A stretch of 50,057 nucleotides of DNA from a virus, in the IMG/VR virus record IMGVR_UViG_3300042691_021864, positions 1 to 50,057 of that record; one strand, written 5' to 3'. Below are positions 5,595-11,866 of the stretch, one piece after another. How positions within the stretch are numbered: position 1 is the stretch's first letter; every line of letters starts with the position of its first letter. The notes under the pieces were generated by a model. That model searched no databases. It was not told the DNA's origin and saw only the letters and a list, made by a program, of their open reading frames with translations. A program made the position numbers and the translations under genes.

Positions 5595-6229
5595 TGACCT
5601 ACATCACCGAGCGTGAGAGCTTCGGCCGGATGATCCGGGAGCTCGACATTCACCGGCTGGCAACCGACGTGGCCCCGATGGTGGGCGGCGTTCCGCACCC
5701 CGGCAACACCGCCGAGCGGGACCGCCACTGGGGCGGCCGGGTTATCATGCCGTCGGGCGTGGTCCTGCTTTTCAGCGCCCTGCCCGGTTCCAAGTTCGGC
5801 CGGGCCGAGGTGCGGGCGACGTACCCCCATGAGATAACGATGAAGGTTCCCGCCTTCGGCACCGCCCCTGTCACCAGCATTGATGCGGAACGGTCGCTGA
5901 CTGACATAGCCCGGCAAATCGAAAGCCGGGTGCTGAAACCGGCGGCCGAAATGATGATGCTGCTGGAAGAGAAGGTGGCCACCTTTGATGCTCGCCGGGC
6001 GGAGGGAGAGCGGAACGCCGAAGCGATCCGGGTAGGCATTCCCGGGATGACCGTCGAGTTCAAAAAGGGGTCGGACCTTGAAGCCGTGCTGAATATGCCC
6101 GGGCCTCACTCTCGATACTTCATCGGCCGGATGAGCTACGATGGGTCGGTGTCCATCGACCGCATCGGCTCCATTCCCATGAGCCGGGCTATAGAGTTCC
6201 TGCCCGGCCTCCTCAAGAAGGACGCCTGA
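5594..6229 (+). CDS. hypothetical protein, 211 aa
   Basis: I use ATG 5594 (TGATG overlap) rather than the TTG one codon earlier. The N-terminal part (SFGRMIRELDIHRLATDVAP) is helical. The middle has strands around VVLLFSALPG and a long helix (LKPAAEMMMLLEEKVATFDARRAEG). It ends in LPGLLKKDA. It shows no catalytic motif. It sits between unknown genes and a small HTH protein in one coupled operon, and there is no evidence for a function. Confidence 0.65.
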   Translation: MTYITERESFGRMIRELDIHRLATDVAPMVGGVPHPGNTAERDRHWGGRVIMPSGVVLLFSALPGSKFGRAEVRATYPHEITMKVPAFGTAPVTSIDAERSLTDIARQIESRVLKPAAEMMMLLEEKVATFDARRAEGERNAEAIRVGIPGMTVEFKKGSDLEAVLNMPGPHSRYFIGRMSYDGSVSIDRIGSIPMSRAIEFLPGLLKKDA

Positions 6230-6516
6230 TGGCTGATCAAGAACGAGAGTTCAACCGCTTCATGGAAGGCCGAGACGTTCGGGCTGCCCGGGGCGCGTTA
6301 GGCGAGCTTTGGGGCCTCGGACGCCCTTTGACGATGCGCCAGATGGGTCGGGCCCTCCGCCTCACCGGCCGCAACATCGGAGCCAGCGTCCGGGACTACG
6401 AGCGCGGCCGAACTGAGGTCAGCGGCCCCCTGTCCGCCCTGATCGAACTGTACCTTCGCGGGGCTGCCCCCGTGGATGGCCTTGACGCGGTGCTGGAACC
6501 CGGAGAAGACGAATGA
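6229..6516 (+). CDS. XRE-type helix-turn-helix protein, 95 aa
   Basis: Residues about 35-72 form a Cro/XRE-like domain: LTMRQMGRALRLTGRNIGASVRDYERGR, then a helix LSALIELYLRG. The placement of the two HTH helices and the final helix matches antitoxin or small repressor proteins. No toxin partner is apparent; the next gene also carries a DNA-binding motif. It could be a second transcription regulator of the phage. It overlaps both neighbours by four bases. Confidence 0.65.
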   Translation: MADQEREFNRFMEGRDVRAARGALGELWGLGRPLTMRQMGRALRLTGRNIGASVRDYERGRTEVSGPLSALIELYLRGAAPVDGLDAVLEPGEDE

Positions 6517-6866
6517 GCCGTCGGACAATCCCCGAGATACGTCTGGCCCTGTACGCTCTCTCAGAGGCTATCAAGCGGGAGCCTATAGACCCGCCCATGA
6601 TCGAGATGGCCCGGCGCGAAGGCTGGGCCGCTGAAATCCGGAAGCTAGCCGACGAGACAAAGCGCGAGTATGGCACCCGGCCGCCTGCCCGGGCACGGGT
6701 CCGCATCACCGAGGCGATGGAAACCACGATCCGGGAGATAGCCCGACACAACCCGGGTTGGAGCCAGCAGCAGATCGCAAACCAAGTCGCGGTGATCCAC
6801 CGCCTGCCGACCTTCAGTGCCGGGCGGGTCTCAGAGACCTTGAACGGCAAGCGGGGTGAGCGGTGA
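6513..6866 (+). CDS. putative helix-turn-helix protein, 117 aa
   Basis: The N-terminal half is a helical region (EIRLALYALSEAIKREP, EMARREGWAAEIRKLADE). The C-terminal half (RITEAMETTIREIARHNPGWSQQQIANQV, then AGRVSETLNGKR) reads like a resolvase or HTH_38-type DNA-binding motif, with WSQQQIA and GRVSETL as the two helices. It follows another HTH gene with an ATGA overlap. Its role is probably regulatory, but the target is unknown. Confidence 0.6.
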   Translation: MSRRTIPEIRLALYALSEAIKREPIDPPMIEMARREGWAAEIRKLADETKREYGTRPPARARVRITEAMETTIREIARHNPGWSQQQIANQVAVIHRLPTFSAGRVSETLNGKRGER

Positions 6867-7051
6867 TTGAGGTCATAGTAACCGGCTCTCCGCCGGTCTG
6901 GATCAACACCGACTGGATCGAGGCGGTCATTGACCTCGGCGCGGCTGGCCGAAAGATCGTGATGCGCCAGCCTTGGAGCTCGTCGCCATACTACATCGTG
7001 GCGGAGCCTGCTCTGACGCTGATAAAGCGCATCCAGAACGCCGCCCGGTGA
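6863..7051 (+). CDS. hypothetical protein, 62 aa
   Basis: Starts at GTG 6863 overlapping the upstream stop (GTGA). Short strands (IEVIVTG, KIVMRQPW, YYIVAEP) and a terminal helix (LTLIKRIQNAAR) suggest a compact alpha/beta protein. It is the last gene before promoter P3. No family is recognised. Confidence 0.6.
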   Translation: MIEVIVTGSPPVWINTDWIEAVIDLGAAGRKIVMRQPWSSSPYYIVAEPALTLIKRIQNAAR

Positions 7052-7059
7052 AATAGCTC

Positions 7060-7115
7060 TTGCGTCCCGCGCAAACCTTGTGCATAGTGTGAGGACAGCA
7101 ACGGGGCACCGCCCC
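7060..7115 (+). promoter_or_regulatory. regulon promoter P3 with operator and 5' hairpin
   Basis: TTGCGT (7060-7065), a 17-bp spacer and CATAGT (7083-7088). The dyad TTGCG-TCCCG-CGCAA is at 7060-7074. The hairpin GGGGC-ACC-GCCCC (7103-7115) precedes AGGAGAG for the gene at 7131. Confidence 0.85.
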
Positions 7116-7130
7116 ACAGGAGAGACGAAA

Positions 7131-7388
7131 ATGGGAACCCAAGTCGAGACGCGCGACGGCAAGGCAATCTGCAAGCGGACCTGTAAAGCAGGGGTCGGCC
7201 GTTGTGTTGAGTTCTTCGTTCCCCGGGAGCGCTACATCGAAGTGGCCGACGTCCGGGTCCGCGAAGAGAGCGGTGGCGCTTGGATGACGGTTCACGGCTG
7301 GTGGCGGCGAGAGGTCCGCGCTGGCAACACCAAGGCGGTCTTCCCGTGCGGAACCGTCGTTGACGCCGCCCCGGCTTGGGCCGACTGA
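7131..7388 (+). CDS. hypothetical protein, 85 aa
   Basis: ATG 7131 has AGGAGAGACGAAA upstream. The upstream extension to 7080 lies in the promoter and is not used. Three cysteines lie in the first 35 residues (CKRTCKAGVGRC). The rest is strand-rich with a central GAWMTVHGWWRREV. Possible metal or disulfide site; function unknown. It is the only gene of its unit before the orphan hairpin at 7396. Confidence 0.65.
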   Translation: MGTQVETRDGKAICKRTCKAGVGRCVEFFVPRERYIEVADVRVREESGGAWMTVHGWWRREVRAGNTKAVFPCGTVVDAAPAWAD

Positions 7389-7395
7389 TCAACCC

Positions 7396-7408
7396 GGGGC
7401 GCTGCCCC
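7396..7408 (+). promoter_or_regulatory. orphan GGGGC-GCT-GCCCC hairpin with no gene after it
   Basis: This is a complete hairpin followed by ACGGAGA, but the only frame behind it is a 13-codon remnant (TTG at about 7438, stop near 7480). The stretch 7409-7551 shows no other coding signal and ends in a terminator, so a gene was probably lost here. Confidence 0.6.
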
Positions 7409-7551
7409 ACGGAGACACCGACCGGCGAGAAGCGATTGGTCCAGACCATGCACCCTCACGGCGATGTGTGCTTCTGACGCTTTTGGGTTGCCCGGCCGCC
7501 CGAGTTCCCATAGACCTATCCGGCCCTCTGGGCGTTTCCTCCCCCACTTCA

Positions 7552-7585
7552 CCGCCGCCACCTCCGGGTCGCGGCGGTTTTTTTT
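7552..7585 (+). terminator. Rho-independent terminator
   Basis: CCGCCGC, a 12-nt loop region, GCGGCGG and a run of nine T. It closes the P3 unit, about 25 bp upstream of promoter P4. The surrounding gene-free stretch (7389-7684) contains only the orphan hairpin, this terminator and P4. Confidence 0.85.
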
Positions 7586-7607
7586 TCGGCCAAGGTGAAA
7601 TAACCGC

Positions 7608-7660
7608 TTGCGTCCCGCGCAACGTATGGGCATAGTGTTTCTACACCGGGGCAACGCCCC
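7608..7660 (+). promoter_or_regulatory. regulon promoter P4 with operator and 5' hairpin
   Basis: TTGCGT (7608-7613), a 17-bp spacer and CATAGT (7631-7636). The dyad is at 7608-7622. The hairpin GGGGC-AAC-GCCCC is at 7648-7660. The ribosome-binding site CGGAGA follows ten bases later for the gene at 7685. Confidence 0.85.
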
Positions 7661-7684
7661 ACACCGCAGCCGGAGACCAAGACC

Positions 7685-7876
7685 ATGACCGCCCCGACCT
7701 TCCTGACCAGCAAATACGGCCCCTGCATCCACGGCGGCTTCACTCCTACGAGCCAAATCCGCCGTAACCGCGCCGGGGTCTACACGGTCATCGTTGACCG
7801 GGGCGGCGAGACCATCATCGCCAAGTCCTTCGAGTACCTTGAAGACGCGAAAGGCTGGCAGGCCCGGAACGCCTGA
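7685..7876 (+). CDS. hypothetical protein, 63 aa
   Basis: CGGAGACCAAGACC precedes ATG 7685. A pattern of short strands (GVYTVIVDRGGETIIAKSFEYLED) with a basic SQIRRNR segment recalls small phage beta-sheet proteins. No family is recognised. First gene of the P4 unit. Confidence 0.65.
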   Translation: MTAPTFLTSKYGPCIHGGFTPTSQIRRNRAGVYTVIVDRGGETIIAKSFEYLEDAKGWQARNA

Positions 7877-7896
7877 TCCGCCGCATCCCTCAACCC

Positions 7897-7909
7897 GGGG
7901 CATCGCCCC
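7897..7909 (+). promoter_or_regulatory. intercistronic GGGGC-ATC-GCCCC hairpin
   Basis: Followed at once by ACGGAGA for the gene at 7923; no promoter of its own is visible. Confidence 0.75.
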
Positions 7910-7922
7910 ACGGAGACCCGTC

Positions 7923-8117
7923 ATGAACGTCTATTGCCACCGCATCACCATCCAGCCTGAGGGTCGCCGCACCCGGTTCAGCTACGAGATTTACCGCAAC
8001 GGCCGGGTGTTCGGCGTGATGACCGGCTTTGCCACCCACGCCCTCGCCCACGCCGCCGCTTCTGCCCGCATCGACCAGCTGGCCCGTGCCGAAGACGCTC
8101 AACAGGACGCCGCGTGA
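7923..8117 (+). CDS. hypothetical protein, 64 aa
   Basis: ATG 7923 with CGGAGACCCGTC; the longer frame from 7794 overlaps the previous gene and is rejected. Strands (YCHRITIQPEG, RFSYEIYRNGRVFGVMTG) are followed by an Ala-rich helix (HALAHAAASARIDQLARAED). This strand-strand-helix plan is shared with several neighbours, but no domain is recognised. It overlaps the next start as TGATG. Confidence 0.65.
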   Translation: MNVYCHRITIQPEGRRTRFSYEIYRNGRVFGVMTGFATHALAHAAASARIDQLARAEDAQQDAA

Positions 8118-8638
8118 TGGAACTGATCGTCACCTACAGCAGCGTCGATGGCTACCGGTCCCGCCGGACCTTCAAGACCCACCCGGCGGCCAAGCGGTTC
8201 GCTGTCCGCTACGTCGGCCAGACCCCGGAGTTCGGACCCGGCTACGCCGTCGCTGATGACGGCATCGGCAAGGTCACCGTGAGCGGCTGCACACTGGCCC
8301 AACTGTTTGGGGACGGCCCTCCGCCCCCGGCCGCCTCGGCCGCGCCTGTAGCCCCCTCTCAGGCCGCTTCTGGCCCCATTGCCGGGGACTACGGCTGGCG
8401 GAAGAGCACGATCATCTACAGCTGGATCAATGACGCGGCGGTTGGTGTCGAGTACGAGCCAGTTCGCCGCTGCCCGGACGTTGCCACGGCTCAAGCCGAG
8501 GTCGAAGCTGAGTGGAAGCGCCTGTACGACGGCGGCTCAGAAGACGAGCGCATCGGCATTGAGGTGGTTCAGTTCAACGGCCGCTACTGGAACCGGGTGG
8601 CCGTCCTGAACGACTGCCCGGACGAAATCCCGTTCTGA
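8117..8638 (+). CDS. two-domain protein with an SSB-like acidic tail, 173 aa
   Basis: I use ATG 8117 (TGATG overlap) rather than GTG 8114. An N-terminal strand-rich domain (about residues 1-65) is joined by a Pro/Ala linker (PPPPAASAAPVAPSQAAS) to a second domain. The protein ends in PDEIPF. The phage SSB encoded at 47965 ends in NDDIPF, the tail by which SSB recruits partners. A shared acidic-IPF end suggests this protein could dock on the same SSB-interacting host enzymes. That is inference from six residues; the rest is unknown. Confidence 0.65.
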   Translation: MELIVTYSSVDGYRSRRTFKTHPAAKRFAVRYVGQTPEFGPGYAVADDGIGKVTVSGCTLAQLFGDGPPPPAASAAPVAPSQAASGPIAGDYGWRKSTIIYSWINDAAVGVEYEPVRRCPDVATAQAEVEAEWKRLYDGGSEDERIGIEVVQFNGRYWNRVAVLNDCPDEIPF

Positions 8639-8728
8639 TCCCCGCCGGGCTTCGGCCCTGATGCAGCACCCGCTGAGAGACCGCATAGGAGGCTATCATG
8701 AGACCGGGGGCGGGAAAGCCGCCCGAAA

Positions 8729-8776
8729 CCGCCGGAGCCCGTCCCCCCCGACCTTGGCTCCCGGCGGTTTTTCTTC
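8729..8776 (+). terminator. Rho-independent terminator
   Basis: ACCGCCGG-AGCC pairs with GGCT-C-CCGGCGGT (one bulged C) and is followed by TTTTTCTT. It closes the P4 unit and lies about 20 bp before promoter P5. Confidence 0.8.
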
Positions 8777-8795
8777 GCTCAGGTGAAAAAAGCTC

Positions 8796-8849
8796 TTGCG
8801 TCCCGCGCAAGCCTTCGGCATAGTACGAGGACTGAAGGGGATGATCCCC
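8796..8849 (+). promoter_or_regulatory. regulon promoter P5 with operator and 5' hairpin
   Basis: TTGCGT (8796-8801), a 17-bp spacer and CATAGT (8819-8824). The dyad is at 8796-8810. The hairpin is the variant GGGGAT-G-ATCCCC (8837-8849), so the stem is kept although the sequence changes; this supports a structural role. Confidence 0.85.
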
Positions 8850-8862
8850 ACGGAGAACGAAA

Positions 8863-9171
8863 ATGGCTACCATCGAACTGTCCGCCGAAGAGCGCACCGC
8901 CCGCCAGCTGATTGAGGCGGACCGCACCGCCGACTACGCCGCCAACGGCCACAACGCATGGGGGCAGATGCTCCGGTCCGCGATCCTAGCCTGCTGGGCC
9001 AGCGCCATGACGGCTGACCGCCTCGCCATCATCGGCGCGGCAATCCATTGTCAGCCGATCCCCTCCGAAGCACCGGAGGCCGTCAAGAAAGAGCTCACCC
9101 GGATGGTCCGGGCCAAGGTGCTCCGCTCCTATCTCAAGTGCGGCCGCCGCCTGTACGAGGTGAACTTCTGA
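8863..9171 (+). CDS. hypothetical protein, 102 aa
   Basis: CGGAGAACGAAA precedes ATG 8863. The sequence is mostly helical (SAEERTARQLIEADRTADY, WGQMLRSAILACWASAMTADRLAIIGAAI, EAVKKELTRMVRAKVLRSYL). One moderately hydrophobic helix is interrupted by polar residues, so it is probably soluble. No family is recognised. It overlaps the next gene as TGATG. Confidence 0.65.
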   Translation: MATIELSAEERTARQLIEADRTADYAANGHNAWGQMLRSAILACWASAMTADRLAIIGAAIHCQPIPSEAPEAVKKELTRMVRAKVLRSYLKCGRRLYEVNF

Positions 9172-9386
9172 TGGCCGCCAAGACCCCCGAAGAGCGCGCT
9201 CAGGACACCGCCCGGCGCTCCGACCTGTCCCGGCTGGAAACCGCATGGATCAACTATCACAACGCCTGCAAGGCGCTCTGGCGGACTACGCCGGGCACTG
9301 TCGGCTACAGGTCGGTGGAAGGCCGGGTCGCCCGGTACGAAGACGCCCTCAATGAGGTCCGTCGAGAGCTCGGTGCGATTTGCTGA
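9171..9386 (+). CDS. hypothetical helical protein, 71 aa
   Basis: ATG 9171 is coupled by TGATG to the upstream stop; the longer frame from 9048 reads through the upstream gene. Two charged helices (PEERAQDTARRSDLSRLETAWINYHNACKAL in part, and EGRVARYEDALNEVRRELG) look like a helical hairpin. Second and last gene of the P5 unit. Function unknown. Confidence 0.65.
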   Translation: MAAKTPEERAQDTARRSDLSRLETAWINYHNACKALWRTTPGTVGYRSVEGRVARYEDALNEVRRELGAIC

Positions 9387-9405
9387 AAAAAGTTCGCCCC
9401 GGGAC

Positions 9406-9459
9406 TTGCGCCAGACGCAACAACCGTGCATAGTCTGAGGGTGAACGGGGATGATCCCC
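9406..9459 (+). promoter_or_regulatory. regulon promoter P6 with operator and 5' hairpin
   Basis: TTGCGC (9406-9411), a 17-bp spacer and CATAGT (9429-9434). The dyad TTGCG-CCAGA-CGCAA is at 9406-9420. The hairpin GGGGAT-G-ATCCCC is at 9447-9459. Confidence 0.85.
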
Positions 9460-9472
9460 ACGGAGACACAAG

Positions 9473-9748
9473 ATGACCGTCCAGAACAACGCCGCTTCCG
9501 ACATTCTGATGCTGCAATACGGCGTTGTCGCCGGGCACGAAGCAGCCACGGAAGGCTTTGATGCCGCTATTTCGGCCTACCACACGGCCGGGGGAAGCGG
9601 CTGCGCCTTTCAACATGAGGACACCGCCGAGCAGAAGGAACTGCTTTGCGTTGCCATTGACGCGCTGAACGGCACGATCATTGACGGTGAGACCCACGAA
9701 GAAATGACCAAGGACGAAGCCAAGGCTTACGTCCGGGGTCAAAGCTGA
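9473..9748 (+). CDS. hypothetical protein, 91 aa
   Basis: CGGAGACACAAG precedes ATG 9473. The protein has two Cys (CAFQHEDTAEQKELLC) around an acidic helix and a charged C-terminal helix (THEEMTKDEAKAYVRG). No family is recognised. First gene of the P6 unit. Confidence 0.65.
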   Translation: MTVQNNAASDILMLQYGVVAGHEAATEGFDAAISAYHTAGGSGCAFQHEDTAEQKELLCVAIDALNGTIIDGETHEEMTKDEAKAYVRGQS

Positions 9749-9754
9749 AACCCC

Positions 9755-9767
9755 GGGGCACCGCCCC
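9755..9767 (+). promoter_or_regulatory. intercistronic GGGGC-ACC-GCCCC hairpin
   Basis: Followed by ATTGGAGACGAAGACC and ATG 9784; no promoter of its own. Confidence 0.75.
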
Positions 9768-9783
9768 ATTGGAGACGAAGACC

Positions 9784-10131
9784 ATGATCGGCCCAGACCT
9801 GAAAATCCTGCCCCTCCACCCGCCTATCTCGCACGACCTCAACGCCGACATTGCCAAGGCCCTCAAGCCCGGCATGACGGCCGAGGCCGCCGCCCGGGCC
9901 GTCCACAAGGTGCTCTGCGCCTATGCGGCGGCGGAGGGCCAGAAGCCCGAAATCGAGTGCATGGTGAAGGGCCCGGCGGATCACCATTACGCCGGGAACT
10001 GCTGGATCGCCTGTTGGGAGGCTGGCCCGTACCAGTGGGGCATCCCGGCCAGCTTCGTTGCGATGGACGCGGGCAAGCGGCTGGTCGAGCCGTACTACAG
10101 CTTCGACCTGTGCTTCTACGAGGGAGAGTGA
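9784..10131 (+). CDS. hypothetical protein, 115 aa
   Basis: I prefer ATG 9784 (GGAGA eleven bases upstream) to the ATG at 9769 that lies next to the hairpin. An N-terminal helix pair (LNADIAKALKPGMTAEAAARAVHKVLCAYA) precedes a Trp/Tyr-rich C-terminal region (YAGNCWIACWEAGPYQWG, EPYYSFDLCFYEGE). It shows four cysteines without obvious metal spacing. Function unknown. Confidence 0.65.
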   Translation: MIGPDLKILPLHPPISHDLNADIAKALKPGMTAEAAARAVHKVLCAYAAAEGQKPEIECMVKGPADHHYAGNCWIACWEAGPYQWGIPASFVAMDAGKRLVEPYYSFDLCFYEGE

Positions 10132-10133
10132 GC

Positions 10134-10364
10134 ATGGCCGCTCTCGTCATCCACGAGGTCCAGAACCTTCGCGGGCCCCGGGCGGTCTATGACACCGCCC
10201 GGGAGGCAGCGGAGGCCATTATGGCCTATGACCCATGCGCGGCCCTCGGCACTCAGTATGAGCTCCGGCTGTCTCAATCCAGAAACGCGCCGCTGGCCTA
10301 CAACGTGCTGGTGAAGGACCGTGAAGGCGACGGTCTCGGCTGGCTTTCCCCGGTGGCCCTGTGA
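10134..10364 (+). CDS. hypothetical protein, 76 aa
   Basis: ATG 10134 follows the previous stop by two bases, with GGGAGAG upstream. A helix (VYDTAREAAEAIMAY) sits between strands (LVIHEVQN, YELRLSQ, YNVLVKDREGDGLGWL). The pattern suggests a small single domain. No family is recognised. Confidence 0.65.
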   Translation: MAALVIHEVQNLRGPRAVYDTAREAAEAIMAYDPCAALGTQYELRLSQSRNAPLAYNVLVKDREGDGLGWLSPVAL

Positions 10365-10534
10365 GCCCGGCCCGCTACATCATCCGCCCCGGGGCGCATC
10401 CGTACGACGGTCAGACCTTAGAAGCTGAGACCGAGACGCCCGGGTCAGTGACCGGCCGGATCGTGATGACCGCCGACGGCCGCCTGTCGCTATACCGGGT
10501 GACGTTCCTTAGGTCGGAGCTCGACCCGGCATGA
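10361..10534 (+). CDS. hypothetical protein, 57 aa
   Basis: GTG 10361 overlaps the previous stop (GTGA), and its own stop overlaps the next start (ATGA at 10531). The frame (MSPARYIIRPGAHPYDG...) fills an otherwise empty gap between two coupled genes, which supports it as real. It is strand-rich, ending TADGRLSLYRVTFLRSELDPA. Function unknown. Confidence 0.6.
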   Translation: MSPARYIIRPGAHPYDGQTLEAETETPGSVTGRIVMTADGRLSLYRVTFLRSELDPA

Positions 10535-10731
10535 GTGACATTATCGCGTGGTCCGGTGGTCAGAACCCTGCGCCGGGGAAGAGGGTCCGGGTCAAGCTCT
10601 ATGGTATGGCCGAGTTTCATCCGATGCCGGTGTTGAGCAACCGAATGGATTGGCGCTGGGTGTGGAACCCAGACAGAACCGGTCCGACCAGAGGCGACAT
10701 CATCGCCTATGTTGAGGTTGGCCCGGCGTGA
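10531..10731 (+). CDS. hypothetical protein, 66 aa
   Basis: Coupled by ATGA to the 57-residue gene. A Trp-rich middle (RMDWRWVWNPDR) lies between strands (KRVRVKLYGMAEF, GDIIAYVEVG); this looks like a small SH3-like or beta-barrel fold, which is a guess from the pattern. Last gene before a degenerate promoter region. Confidence 0.6.
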   Translation: MSDIIAWSGGQNPAPGKRVRVKLYGMAEFHPMPVLSNRMDWRWVWNPDRTGPTRGDIIAYVEVGPA

Positions 10732-10754
10732 GGAAAGTCAAAAAGCTCTTGCCG

Positions 10755-10779
10755 TTGCGTCCGGCGTATGAGCAAATAG
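10755..10779 (+). promoter_or_regulatory. degenerate regulon promoter/operator
   Basis: TTGCGT (10755-10760) opens a half-dyad TTGCG-TCCGG-CGTAT, followed by AAATAG near 10774 with poor spacing. There is no GGGGC hairpin downstream. It looks like a decayed copy of the P1-P6 promoters within the gap 10732-10852. Confidence 0.4.
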
Positions 10780-10852
10780 CGGTGTCGCGTTGCACCGCAT
10801 CGCGTGAGGCAGGCTCAGACCACCGGGCCGTCACCAGTAGCAGGAGCGCCCT

Positions 10853-11080
10853 TTGGGCCAACGAGACGTCACCGAATATGGAGCGGTCCGCGTCCACCTC
10901 GTCTACCTCGGAGGCGAGGGCGAGACCATTGAGCGCATCCTGACGGTTGAGGAGGCGATCCGGTTCTGGAAAGACGAGAACGGCGTCGAGACCGAGACCT
11001 ACGCGCTGCTCAACGACCTGTTGAGGGTGGAGCATCAGAATGGCCCGCCGTTCCATGCCCCGCTGGTGAGGCTTCATTGA
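10853..11080 (+). CDS. hypothetical protein, 75 aa (TTG start)
   Basis: The start is TTG 10853, supported by CAGGAG at 10841-10846 and by the absence of any ATG or GTG near the N-terminus. The protein (VRVHLVYLGGEGETIERILTVEEAIRFWKDENG) has a strand then a helix rich in charged residues. It is coupled by TGATG to the next gene. Function unknown. Confidence 0.55.
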   Translation: MGQRDVTEYGAVRVHLVYLGGEGETIERILTVEEAIRFWKDENGVETETYALLNDLLRVEHQNGPPFHAPLVRLH

Positions 11081-11346
11081 TGCCGCCGCCTACGGATGGA
11101 CAGGACGCGCTCTACCGCTTGAAGGACCGGGTTCGTGACACCCGGGTCTGGACCGGGACGGCCAACGTCATCGTTGCCCCCTCGCGCCGCCACCGCCGCC
11201 GGGAGCGTCTAGGCCTCTTCATGACGGCCGTGATGTTCTACATCCTCTCAGGCATGATCCCCGGCCGCTACACCCGGACCCTCAAGGCGTTCAGCAAGAT
11301 GATCGACGCTTACCGGGACGACCTTGACGCGGACGGCCTGTCATGA
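11080..11346 (+). CDS. hypothetical protein with one hydrophobic helix, 88 aa
   Basis: ATG 11080 (TGATG) is used rather than TTG 11077. A basic stretch (PSRRHRRRERLG) directly precedes a hydrophobic segment (LFMTAVMFYILSGMI), then a charged C-terminal helix (LKAFSKMIDAYRDDLDADG). It is either a monotopic membrane protein or a small helical DNA-associated protein next to the HNH nuclease. Confidence 0.6.
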   Translation: MPPPTDGQDALYRLKDRVRDTRVWTGTANVIVAPSRRHRRRERLGLFMTAVMFYILSGMIPGRYTRTLKAFSKMIDAYRDDLDADGLS

Positions 11347-11633
11347 GCCGGGCCAGAAAGCCCCTGCCCCCCGGGGAGCGCCTACGCGGCCGTGCTGGCG
11401 TTGAGCAGCGCGCCCGGCGGCTGAAGGCTGAACCCTTGTGCCGGGACTGCGCAGACAAGGGCCTCATAGAGCCCTCAACGGTCCCAGACCACATTCTCCC
11501 GCTGGCCCGGGGAGGAACCGACACCGACGCCAACATTCGGTGCCTATGCGAGCCGTGCCACGCTGCCCGGACCCGCGAACAGTTTGGCCAGCGCCGGATC
11601 GTAGCCTGTGGAGAAGACGGATGGCCGATATGA
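11343..11633 (+). CDS. HNH endonuclease, 96 aa
   Basis: The protein carries a compact HNH/beta-beta-alpha-metal module: CRDC at about residues 33-36, PDHILPLARGG near 48-58, then DANIRCLCEPCHAARTRE, with the pattern D-H..N..C-x2-CH. These enzymes nick or cut double-stranded DNA with a metal ion held by the His and Asn/His residues. In HK97-like phages an HNH protein assists terminase cutting. This one lies 6 kb upstream of terminase, so it might instead be a homing or accessory nuclease. ATGA overlap on both sides. Confidence 0.85.
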   Translation: MSRARKPLPPGERLRGRAGVEQRARRLKAEPLCRDCADKGLIEPSTVPDHILPLARGGTDTDANIRCLCEPCHAARTREQFGQRRIVACGEDGWPI

Positions 11634-11866
11634 GCGAGAACCGCCTGTTCGTGCTGGTGGGCATTGTCCCGACCGGCGAGAAGACCACGCAAGCCGTCGC
11701 GGGCTTCACCACCGCCGCGACCGTAGATGAAGCCCGGGATGCCGCCCAAGACCGCTGGCACGTCCCCCGGGAGTGTGTGAACGCCGAAGACGTCACCGAC
11801 CGGGTGCGGGAATGGGTGGCCGAGAACCCGCCGCCCTGCACCGCCCCAGCAGGAGGTGGCCTGTGA
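11621..11866 (+). CDS. hypothetical protein, 81 aa
   Basis: I choose ATG 11621 because GGAG lies seven bases upstream; ATG 11630 (ATGA overlap with the HNH gene) is the alternative. Strands (RLFVLVGIVPTGEKTTQAVAGFTTAAT) are followed by a helix (VDEARDAAQDRWHV) and an acidic helix ending in a Pro/Gly tail. No family is recognised. Confidence 0.6.
   Translation: MADMSENRLFVLVGIVPTGEKTTQAVAGFTTAATVDEARDAAQDRWHVPRECVNAEDVTDRVREWVAENPPPCTAPAGGGL

Noticed and set aside
5360-6109. 249-codon minus-strand frame
   Set aside because: Spans two coupled plus-strand genes; His/Gly/Arg-rich shadow composition.
8698-8823. 41-codon ORF with a strong AGGAGG
   Set aside because: It reads through a Rho-independent terminator and the next promoter, and the product is Pro/Arg-rich; more likely a chance start or a decayed gene, although the ribosome-binding site is good.
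10728-10943. 71-codon plus-strand frame starting at GTG 10728
   Set aside because: Overlaps the better-supported TTG-start gene at 10853 and reads through the degenerate promoter; Ser/Arg-rich shadow.
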